A DNA stretch of 20,376 nt, taken from the NCBI GenBank assembly GCA_900548285.1, contig URKE01000036.1, positions 1 through 20,376 of the forward strand, given 5' to 3'. The notes beneath the pieces were generated by a model. That model ran no database searches. It was given only the letters and a program-made list of their open reading frames with translations, and was not told where the DNA came from. Origin of the DNA: an uncultured Eubacteriales bacterium (lineage in GTDB: Bacteria > Bacillota > Clostridia > Christensenellales > Borkfalkiaceae). A program made the position numbers and the translations under genes. Shown one piece after another: positions 14,835 through 20,376 of this stretch (positions are counted from its first letter, which is position 1; each line of letters begins with the position of its first letter).

Positions 14835-16166
14835 TCAGTCTACCTTCTTAACCGTTATACATTTCGGCGTAACGCCCGTAACAATTCCGCTTATCGAAGC
14901 GTGAATATTGACGGAAAGCCCTTCCGCCGCCTTTGCGACAACCTGTCCGCGTTCAACCTTATCGCCGACCTTAACGACCGGTACGGCAGGAGCGCCGATA
15001 TGCTGACTGCAAAGTATATTAACTTCCGAAAACACGTCTATAAGTTGATTATCAAGCGGAGCGTCAGCCTGATACTTCTTCACGCCGAGCCTCGAGACAA
15101 GCCTTTCGAGAGGTACTCTTCTGAAATCTCTCATCGGGTTCACTTCGCTCGCCTGCGTGTCCTTAGGCGGTTTTACGCCGTTCGCTCTGAGCGCGCCCTT
15201 GATTGTCTGAATGAGTTTACGCGGAGAAAGCCCTTGCGGACAAGCGTACAATTCGCACACTCCGCAACCGCAACAATAAAACGTATTCAGAAACGCGGAA
15301 ACGTCGCTGAAATCGTTGCACGCCGCAGCGCGCATTATCTTATGCGGCTCGATCGGATGCCCGACGTTGTTCCTCGGACACATATCCGTGCAGGTTCTGC
15401 ACTGGCAACAACTTGCCGCCGCTCTGCCGACCTCTATCTTCACGTCCGACCTGAGTTTGTTCACAACGAACGCGTCCGACGGAAGCACGAATACCGAGTT
15501 GGTTGTTTTGGTGACGGGATCCGACGGCGAAGCGATTCTGCCCATCATAGGTCCGCCCACCCAGTAAACGTAATCCTTTATCGTTTCTCCGCCCGCAAGT
15601 TTAATCGCCTCGGAAAGTTTCGCGCCGAGCGGTAGTCTGAGCGTTTTCGGCTGCGCGACTTCGCCCGCAATCGTTACGAGTTTTGAAACGAGCGGTTCGC
15701 CTTTCAGCGCGTGATACGCGTTATACATCGTTTCGACGTTGAACACCGCAACCCCGCTTTCTATCGGAAGTCCGCCGGGACGGACGACTTTGCCCGTCGC
15801 GTCGTAAATAAGCATAACTTCGTCGCCGGCGGGATAAACCTTTCTTAAAACTTTGAGTTTTAAAGCCGGATATTCGGGAAGAAGCGCGGTAACCGCGTTA
15901 ATTGCGCCTTTATAATGCTCTTTTATGCAGACGATGCCTTCTTCCGCGCCGACGCTCTTTCTCGTTTCGTCAAAAGCCGAAACGATTTCAGGGGCGTGGA
16001 ACTTGAGAAGTTGTCTGTGCAATCTCAGAAGCGGTTCGCATTCCGCGCAGTTAAGCAGTATCGTTTTTGCGTTGTTATTCAGTTTTGCGTAGGTGGGGAA
16101 GCCCGCGCCGCCTGCGCCGACTATTCCCGCTTCCCTGTAAATTTTGCTTAAAGCGCCTATTTCCAT
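14835..16166 (-). CDS. pduS: PduS-like / RnfC-like flavo-iron-sulfur protein
   Basis: A 443-residue redox protein. It has an N-terminal NADH/FMN domain with GIVGAGGAGFPTYAKL (14-29), then a SLBB-like region (about 160-235). Next come two [4Fe-4S] motifs: CCQCRTCTDMCPR (C254/C256/C259/C263 area) and CCGCGVCELYACP (C299/C301/C304/C309 area). The C-terminal part is a lipoyl/barrel-sandwich-like RnfC domain (VKVGDKVERGQVVAKAAEGL). PduS was described as a cobalamin reductase in B12-dependent Pdu compartments. In B12-free glycyl-radical loci the same protein is thought to move electrons between the lumen and the cytosol. It lies between the pentamer gene and pduT with one-base gaps on both sides. 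Length and motifs are complete. Confidence 0.9.
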   Translation of the reverse strand: MEIGALSKIYREAGIVGAGGAGFPTYAKLNNNAKTILLNCAECEPLLRLHRQLLKFHAPEIVSAFDETRKSVGAEEGIVCIKEHYKGAINAVTALLPEYPALKLKVLRKVYPAGDEVMLIYDATGKVVRPGGLPIESGVAVFNVETMYNAYHALKGEPLVSKLVTIAGEVAQPKTLRLPLGAKLSEAIKLAGGETIKDYVYWVGGPMMGRIASPSDPVTKTTNSVFVLPSDAFVVNKLRSDVKIEVGRAAASCCQCRTCTDMCPRNNVGHPIEPHKIMRAAACNDFSDVSAFLNTFYCCGCGVCELYACPQGLSPRKLIQTIKGALRANGVKPPKDTQASEVNPMRDFRRVPLERLVSRLGVKKYQADAPLDNQLIDVFSEVNILCSQHIGAPAVPVVKVGDKVERGQVVAKAAEGLSVNIHASISGIVTGVTPKCITVKKVD

Positions 16167-16167
16167 A

Positions 16168-16431
16168 TTACTCTAAATTTTGTCCTTCGTCAATAATACC
16201 TACGATTGCCGCGTCGACGGGCGATTTTTCCATATCGCATCCTATTCTCGCCGCGCTGCCTTGCGCGATGAGAACGAGTTCGCCGATACCGGCGCCCACT
16301 TTGTCGACGGCAACGATTCTGTTTTCCACCTTAAGGCTCGGAATCGGCTCTACGATCATAAACTTACTGCCTACAAGGTTATCGCATTTTCTCGTGGAAA
16401 CTACCGAACCGACAACTTTTCCTATAATCAT
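16168..16431 (-). CDS. eutN: BMC-P pentameric vertex protein (EutN/CcmL family)
   Basis: An 87-residue OB-fold shell protein that caps the vertices of the icosahedral compartment. Family marks: MIIGKVVGSVVSTRK at the start, the GSKFMIVEP strand, VAVDKVGAGIGELVLIAQGS in the middle, and the closing VDAAIVGIID. Length is typical. GAGGA lies ahead of the ATG. Its stop is one base before the pduS start. Only one BMC-P gene is in the window; more may exist elsewhere. Confidence 0.93.
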   Translation of the reverse strand: MIIGKVVGSVVSTRKCDNLVGSKFMIVEPIPSLKVENRIVAVDKVGAGIGELVLIAQGSAARIGCDMEKSPVDAAIVGIIDEGQNLE

Positions 16432-16462
16432 TTTTTAGTCCTCTTTAAAAGAAAATGCAAGT

Positions 16463-17107
16463 TTAATCCTTGACGATTTCCGCTTTCATGCCGGTACGGA
16501 TTTCCGCGGCGTTAGCCTCGTCCGTGTCGATGTGCATTTCAAGCGTAAACGAAGGATCTACTCTTATGAGAACGTTATTGAAAGTGGTCGCTCTTTCGTT
16601 GTCCACCTTGACCGAAACGATATCTCCGTTTTTAACTCCGGCTCTTTCGGCGTCGGCGGGCGACATATGTATATGACGCTTCGCGACTATGCAACCTTCT
16701 TTCAGATAAAGTACTCCGCAAGGTCCGACGACCGCTATCGGCGCAGACCCCGCTATATTTCCGGACTCCCTTACGGGGGCTTTTATTCCGAGTTTAACAG
16801 CGTCCGTCGCGGAAATTTCCACTTGCGACGCTTTTCTGACCGGGCCTAAAATTCTCACGTTTTCGATTGCGCGGAGTTTCAGCCCGACGATCGTTACGAG
16901 TTCGTTCGAAGCAAACTGACCGCCCATCAGATCTTTCTTTTTGGTGAGTTGATATCCCTTTCCGAAAAGGGTTTCGACGTCTGCCTGAGTTAAATGAATA
17001 TGTCTTGCAGAAACGCCCACGGGCACCATAAACCCTGTGGATTTATCGTCTTTTTTGAGGCTCTCGATGACGAGCCGCGTGATTTTCTCGATATCGCAGG
17101 TTTCCAT
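16463..17107 (-). CDS. pduL: Phosphate acyltransferase (phosphotransacylase) PduL
   Basis: A 214-residue enzyme that converts acyl-CoA (propionyl- or acetyl-CoA) plus phosphate to acyl-phosphate and free CoA, recycling CoA in the lumen. Residues 1-21 (METCDIEKITRLVIESLKKD) form an amphipathic helix with alternating hydrophobics, like an encapsulation peptide, followed by a short linker. Two PduL domains follow, each with a metal-binding HIH motif: VSARHIHLT (H36, H38) and KRHIHMSPAD (H145, H147). Length is normal. The gene is separated from the upstream shell genes by 294 bases containing a strong hairpin and decamer repeats. Its ribosome site is AAGGA. Acyl-phosphate made here would feed an acetate/propionate kinase, which is not in the window. 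Confidence 0.95.
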   Translation of the reverse strand: METCDIEKITRLVIESLKKDDKSTGFMVPVGVSARHIHLTQADVETLFGKGYQLTKKKDLMGGQFASNELVTIVGLKLRAIENVRILGPVRKASQVEISATDAVKLGIKAPVRESGNIAGSAPIAVVGPCGVLYLKEGCIVAKRHIHMSPADAERAGVKNGDIVSVKVDNERATTFNNVLIRVDPSFTLEMHIDTDEANAAEIRTGMKAEIVKD

Positions 17108-17203
17108 AAGTAATTCCTTTTTGCGATTTATTTTTGCGTATGCTTAAAATATACGAGCCGATTTTCTGCCCGAAAACAATTGCGGCATACCCGCGTTTTT
17201 CTT

Positions 17204-17250
17204 CGTTTTAATCCGTTTTAATCCGTTTTAATCCGTTTTATCCGTTAATC
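17204..17250. repeat. Decamer tandem repeats upstream of pduL
   Basis: Three exact copies of CGTTTTAATC (17204-17233) are followed by shortened copies of 9 and 8 bases (to 17250). They lie in the 294-base gap between a shell gene and pduL. They look like slipped-strand expansion, possibly in an mRNA leader. Confidence 0.75.
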
Positions 17251-17312
17251 CGCTTTTGCCCGATTTTCGGTTTCAATTCAGGCTTCCGATTCCGGCTTTC
17301 CGTTCCGCTTCC

Positions 17313-17345
17313 GCCGCCGCGGCGCGAAAAACGCGCCGCGGCGGC
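17313..17345 (-). promoter_or_regulatory. Perfect 14-bp GC hairpin inside the BMC operon
   Basis: The arms 17313-17326 and 17332-17345 are perfectly complementary and all G/C, with a 5-base loop (TTTTT on the minus strand). It begins 57 bases after the stop of the shell gene and precedes pduL by about 205 bases. No U-run follows the hairpin on the minus strand, so it is not a standard terminator. A 3'-exonuclease barrier, processing site or partial attenuator that raises shell mRNA over pduL mRNA is likely. Confidence 0.65.
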
Positions 17346-17401
17346 AAAAAACAGAATCAGATCTTAAAACGAATCTTCAGATTTCTTCTTTTGTTTTAAA
17401 A

Positions 17402-17680
17402 TTACTTTAAAACGGGAAGAATCTTCTCAACGTCCTGATGAGGTCTGGGAATTACGTGAGTCGCAACGAGTTCGCCGAGTCTGGAAGCGTTCGCAGCGCC
17501 CGCTTCAACAGCGGATTTAACAGCGCCGACGTCGCCTCTTACCATAACGGTAACAAGTCCGCTACCGATCTTCTCGGTTCCGATCAAAACGACGTTAGCC
17601 GCTTTAACCATAGAATCCGCGGCTTCGATTGCCGCCGTAAGTCCTCTGGTCTCAACCATTCCTAATGCTTCGAGTGCCAT
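17402..17680 (-). CDS. BMC-H hexameric shell protein (PduA/PduJ-like), copy 1
   Basis: A 92-residue single-BMC-domain protein that forms hexameric facets. It shows the classic opening EALGMVETRGLTAAIEAAD, the pore-lining segment KIGSGLVTVMVRGDV, and the closing HVIPRPHQDVEKILP. It differs from the shell protein at 18110-18391 at about nine positions plus the last few residues. The two genes share a 54-base identical run, so one is a recent copy of the other or has been converted by it. It has an AAGGAG ribosome site. Small polar molecules such as aldehyde precursors and CoA products are thought to pass such pores. It is the last gene before the 294-base gap. Confidence 0.95.
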   Translation of the reverse strand: MALEALGMVETRGLTAAIEAADSMVKAANVVLIGTEKIGSGLVTVMVRGDVGAVKSAVEAGAANASRLGELVATHVIPRPHQDVEKILPVLK

Positions 17681-17726
17681 AATATTGTTTCTCCTTATGT
17701 TTGTTTTTTATTTTTTGTTTTTAGTT

Positions 17727-18071
17727 TCAAACTTCTTTTATGAAGTTTTCGCTTTCCTGATCGCTCTGCTCAGCCCAGCCTTTGGACTTCGCAAGCCTTT
17801 CCGCGCTTTTTTTGACGATTTTTTCGATTTCTTCGTGCGGGTTGGCGATAACCGCTTTGTTTACGGGTTTTTTTATTCCGTTCTGCGCCGCGGCATCCAT
17901 AGCCTCCGTCACCGCCGAAACATCGCCGCGAATTATCACGGTCACAAGTCTGCCGCCGAGTTTTTTCTCCCAACTGACGAACTCCACGTCTGCGGTTTTA
18001 CACATTATATCGAGAGCGTCCACAGCCGCGACAACGCCGGATATTTCAAAAAAACCAAGGGCTTTTCCCAT
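17727..18071 (-). CDS. BMC-H shell protein with C-terminal extension
   Basis: A 114-residue single-BMC-domain protein, about 22 residues longer than the PduA-like copies. The domain runs from MGKALGFFEISGVVAAVDAL to NPHEEIEKIV. The pore segment is KKLGGRLVTVIIRGDV, with an Arg where PduA-like proteins have Ser, so pore charge and selectivity should differ. The tail (about 93-114, SKGWAEQSDQESENFIKEV) is acidic and of unknown role; extensions of this kind can face the lumen or cytosol and bind partners. It sits between the two near-identical PduA-like genes. The ribosome site AAAGG is weaker than its neighbours', suggesting lower stoichiometry. Confidence 0.9.
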   Translation of the reverse strand: MGKALGFFEISGVVAAVDALDIMCKTADVEFVSWEKKLGGRLVTVIIRGDVSAVTEAMDAAAQNGIKKPVNKAVIANPHEEIEKIVKKSAERLAKSKGWAEQSDQESENFIKEV

Positions 18072-18109
18072 ATGTAATGCTACCTTTTATTTTTTATCCG
18101 ACGCAAAAA

Positions 18110-18391
18110 TTACTTGCCGAATCCGGGTAAAATCTTTTCAACGTCCTGATGAGGTCTGGGAATTACGTGAGTCGCAACGAGTTCGCCGAGTTTAGCGGCG
18201 TTAGCGGCGCCCGCTTCGACTGCAGCCTTAACCGCGCCTACGTCGCCTCTTACCATAACGGTTACGAGTCCGCTACCGATCTTTTCCGTTCCGATCAAAG
18301 TGACCTGAGCGGCTTTAACCATAGAATCTGCCGCTTCGATTGCCGCGGTAAGACCTCTTGTTTCAACCATTCCCAATGCTTCCATTGACAT
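18110..18391 (-). CDS. BMC-H hexameric shell protein (PduA/PduJ-like), copy 2
   Basis: A 93-residue single-BMC-domain shell protein, near-identical to the product of 17402-17680. Changes include AANVVL to AAQVTL near residues 27-32, Ser to Ala near residue 56, and the C-terminus PVLK to PGFGK. Pore segment KIGSGLVTVMVRGDV is unchanged, so the two probably mix in one facet. It has a strong CGGAGGA ribosome site, and gaps to both neighbours are under 60 bases. Confidence 0.95.
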   Translation of the reverse strand: MSMEALGMVETRGLTAAIEAADSMVKAAQVTLIGTEKIGSGLVTVMVRGDVGAVKAAVEAGAANAAKLGELVATHVIPRPHQDVEKILPGFGK

Positions 18392-18441
18392 AATATTTAT
18401 CCTCCGATATTATTTAAATTTATAAAATTTATTTTTTGTTT

Positions 18442-18756
18442 TTACTTTTTATCCATTCCGCTGAGTCTGAGCATTTTCTCGGTATCCTCGGCAGGATTAG
18501 GAATAACGTATTCGGCAACTACTCCCGTCATTGCTTCCGCGGTTTCGCGCGCCGCTTTAAGTCCTGCTTCGACCGCCGCGACTTCGCCTCTGATTTTTAT
18601 CGTCACGAGAAGCGGTACGGGAAGTTTATCTGCGTTAGCCGGTTTGTTTTTGTCGAAATTTTCCAGCGTAACGTCGGCCGCTTTGCACGCCGCGTCGGCA
18701 GCGCAGAACGCCGTTGAAAGACCGTAAACTTCTAATATACCTACTGCCTTCGACAT
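18442..18756 (-). CDS. BMC-H shell protein with pore-loop insertion
   Basis: A 104-residue single-BMC-domain protein. It opens MSKAVGILEVYGLSTAF and closes EYVIPNPAEDTEKML. Between the strands that normally hold the central pore loop there is an extended segment, NKPANADKLPVPLLVT (about 37-52), longer than in PduA. This would widen, block or reshape the pore. Such variant hexamers are common minor tiles in metabolosomes. It is the first shell gene after the alcohol dehydrogenase, 13 bases past that gene's stop, with AGAGGAA as ribosome site. Confidence 0.9.
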   Translation of the reverse strand: MSKAVGILEVYGLSTAFCAADAACKAADVTLENFDKNKPANADKLPVPLLVTIKIRGEVAAVEAGLKAARETAEAMTGVVAEYVIPNPAEDTEKMLRLSGMDKK

Positions 18757-18769
18757 AAGTTAGTTCCTC

Positions 18770-19969
18770 TTACTTGTTGATTACGGCGATTTTAAGACCT
18801 TTCATCGAAAGATTCGTCTTAAGCGCTTCGTTAATCTCTTCGAGCGGGAATCTGTGAGTGATGAGTTCCTTTATCGGAAGCCCTATCGCCTGCGCTCTCT
18901 TCAAAAAGTCGAACGTCGTGGCGTAATCTCTGAGCGTATAAACCCAACTTCCGACCAGAGTAATCTCCTTCGAGCAAAGGTCGAAGTGGGGGTTAATCGT
19001 AGCGTCGCCGCCGTTGATGAAGAAACCGAGTTCGCAAAGTCCGCCGCCGTTTCTTATCATCTTATAGATGTTGGCGTGAGCGATCGGATTACCGGTGCAC
19101 TGGAACGCGAAGTCCGCGTAATGTCCGCCGAACGTTTCGTAAACGGCTTTGCCGAGAGCCTCCGCTCCTTTGTAATTTCTGAAGTCAACCGATTTATCCG
19201 CGCCCATGCGTTTAGCAAACGCAAGCCTTTGCTCGTTTCCGTCCACGGCTACGATATTTTCGATACCCATCGTTCTTAAAACCGCGATGCAGATAAGACC
19301 GATAGGTCCGCAACCCTGAACGACTACTCTCGAGTTGAAACGGAGAATACCCGTGGTTTTCGCTCTTTCGACCGCGTGAACGAGAACCGCGCACGGCTCG
19401 ATGAGAACTCTCGAATCGAGATCGAGGTCGGACACGTTGAAAACGGTGGAACCTTTCTTTATGACTATGTAGTCCGCAAACCAGCCGGTGAAATAATCGT
19501 CGCCGATAGGCTTGATAAGACCGTACACGTCGGCTTTTCCGATATTTTGTTTGTTGAGGTCGTACATCGTGATTTCGGGATCGTCCGCAAAAATCATGCA
19601 GGTTACGACTTTATCGCCTACAGCGAGAGGCTTGCCCGCGCTGTCTTTCGCGACGTTTTTACCCATTTTAACGATTTCGCCCGTACCCTCGTGACCTAAA
19701 ACGACGGGAATAAGACCGAACGGATCGTTTTTGAACTCGTGAGCGTCCGTGCCGCAAACTCCGCAACCTTCGACTTTAACGAGAATGTCGTCGTCGCCGA
19801 TTTCGGGAATTTTGTACTCCTTAAGTTCGAATCTCTCTTTTTCGACAAGCATCGCGACTCTTGCTTTTTCGGGAATAGGCCCTGCCGCCGCCTTGGGAGC
19901 GGAAGCGTTGCCCGTAGTCATTCCGGCAAGCACCTGTCTTACGATCGCTTCGATACTGCTGTTATCCAT
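18770..19969 (-). CDS. BMC-associated Zn-type alcohol dehydrogenase with encapsulation-like N-terminus
   Basis: A 399-residue medium-chain dehydrogenase that would reduce the toxic aldehyde to alcohol and regenerate NAD+ in the lumen. The first 18 residues (DNSSIEAIVRQVLAGM) form an amphipathic helix followed by an Ala/Gly/Pro linker to about 33, the standard build of an encapsulation peptide. The catalytic Zn ligands fit C72 in GCGVCGTDAHEF and H93-E94 in LGHEGTGEIV. The Rossmann motif is VVQGCGPIGLICIA. The four-cysteine structural zinc lobe common in this family is not present after residue 124. Most Pdu/Eut compartments use an iron-type alcohol dehydrogenase, so the Zn-type is notable. 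AAGGAG lies 12 bases before the ATG, a little far. It follows the aldehyde dehydrogenase by 50 bases. Confidence 0.9.
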   Translation of the reverse strand: MDNSSIEAIVRQVLAGMTTGNASAPKAAAGPIPEKARVAMLVEKERFELKEYKIPEIGDDDILVKVEGCGVCGTDAHEFKNDPFGLIPVVLGHEGTGEIVKMGKNVAKDSAGKPLAVGDKVVTCMIFADDPEITMYDLNKQNIGKADVYGLIKPIGDDYFTGWFADYIVIKKGSTVFNVSDLDLDSRVLIEPCAVLVHAVERAKTTGILRFNSRVVVQGCGPIGLICIAVLRTMGIENIVAVDGNEQRLAFAKRMGADKSVDFRNYKGAEALGKAVYETFGGHYADFAFQCTGNPIAHANIYKMIRNGGGLCELGFFINGGDATINPHFDLCSKEITLVGSWVYTLRDYATTFDFLKRAQAIGLPIKELITHRFPLEEINEALKTNLSMKGLKIAVINK

Positions 19970-20019
19970 ATTATATATAATCTCCTTTTAAGCGAGAATT
20001 GACTTTTAAATTCAGACCG

Positions 20020-20376
20020 TTATCTGATGCAAAGGCTTTCGACCATAACGCATCTTCTCGACTTGGTGAACGTGTGAGCCGCCGTAAGACCTTCGCCCGT
20101 GCGGCTTGCGATCGTGAACGTACAGTAACCTTCTCCTCCGAAACCGAGCGCCGCATAAGACGGACCGTTTTTAACGAGAATCGCCGTGTCGATCGCTTTC
20201 GCGTATTCCGTGATATGATCCACGTTCTTGGAATGAATGTGAGCGGAATGTCTGTTTCCGTGTTCGAGCCATACCGCTTTTTCGACGGCGTCCTTGAAGT
20301 CTTTGGCTCTGACCACCCCGAGAATGGGCATCATGAGTTCGGTTGCGATGAGCGGATGCTCTTTTTCGCCCTCGAA
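20020..20376 (-). CDS. CoA-acylating aldehyde dehydrogenase, C-terminal part (PduP/EutE-like, partial)
   Basis: The last 118 codons are visible; the gene runs off the right edge. The sequence FEGEKEHPLIATELMMPIL, AVWLEHGNRHSAHIHSKN, ILVKNGPSYAALGFGGEGY, and the closing TFTKSRRCVMVESLCIR match the C-terminus of EutE/PduP aldehyde dehydrogenases. These oxidise acetaldehyde or propionaldehyde to the acyl-CoA with NAD+ and CoA. The catalytic cysteine and any encapsulation peptide lie outside the window. It is the first visible gene of the BMC operon and supplies the acyl-CoA substrate for PduL. Whether it prefers C2 or C3 aldehyde cannot be told. Confidence 0.92.
   Translation of the reverse strand, partial: FEGEKEHPLIATELMMPILGVVRAKDFKDAVEKAVWLEHGNRHSAHIHSKNVDHITEYAKAIDTAILVKNGPSYAALGFGGEGYCTFTIASRTGEGLTAAHTFTKSRRCVMVESLCIR

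Noticed and set aside
14478..15635. Long open frame (385 codons) on the plus strand opposite pduT/pduS
   Set aside because: Antisense shadow of two well-supported genes; it spans the junction of both and has no family features.
17313..17345. GC hairpin as an intrinsic terminator
   Set aside because: No U-run follows it on the minus strand, and the downstream genes belong to the same functional operon.
1..20376. tRNA, rRNA, insertion sequences or prophage genes
   Set aside because: None found by eye: no cloverleaf ending in CCA, no rRNA-like conserved blocks, and no transposase or phage protein among the reading frames.

Overview
The window looks like chromosome of a strictly anaerobic, Gram-positive-type Clostridia (Bacillota). 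The reasons are a trimeric NADH/ferredoxin-type [FeFe] hydrogenase, a T-box leader in front of thrS, a YtxC-like sporulation-family protein beside thrS, strong GGAGG ribosome sites, and a Clostridia-style microcompartment operon. Base composition is moderate and the third positions are rich in CG. A Christensenellales-like gut lineage is a guess from sequence style only. Almost every gene is on the minus strand; the only plus-strand gene is the MATE transporter.

Layout. (1) 1-2688, minus: operon hydC(nuoE-like)-hydB(nuoF-like)-hydA (cut by the window edge), with a near-perfect promoter at 2804-2832. (2) 2953-4506, plus: MATE efflux transporter with its own promoter and a leader hairpin. (3) 4572-6978, minus: thrS with a promoter, a threonine T-box (specifier ACC) and a long terminator hairpin. 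(4) 7049-10550, minus: a P-type Ca2+-type ATPase followed by a YtxC-like gene. (5) 10557-11168: about 610 bases without a gene, holding two tandem-repeat tracts and a roughly 280-base element that folds as three arms. (6) 11169-13253, minus: ParA ATPase, a short ParB-domain protein and a HAD phosphatase. (7) 13387-20376, minus: a bacterial microcompartment (BMC) operon with a DeoR regulator at its downstream end.

The BMC operon reads, in transcription order: CoA-acylating aldehyde dehydrogenase (partial), Zn-type alcohol dehydrogenase with an N-terminal encapsulation-like helix, four hexameric shell proteins, PduL phosphotransacylase, EutN/CcmL pentamer, PduS/RnfC-like flavo-iron-sulfur protein, PduT-like trimer with Cys38, a terminator, then DeoR. 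This is the common metabolosome core: an aldehyde is split between acyl-CoA/acyl-phosphate and alcohol, with CoA and NAD+ recycled inside. The order resembles the fucose/rhamnose (glycyl-radical propanediol dehydratase, GRM5-type) loci of Clostridia. The signature enzyme would lie past the right edge, so the substrate is inferred, not seen.

The points most worth following are the ParA/ParB-domain pair directly next to the BMC operon (possible compartment positioning), the three-armed element at 10807-11114, and the very stable hairpin and decamer repeats in the only long gap of the BMC operon.
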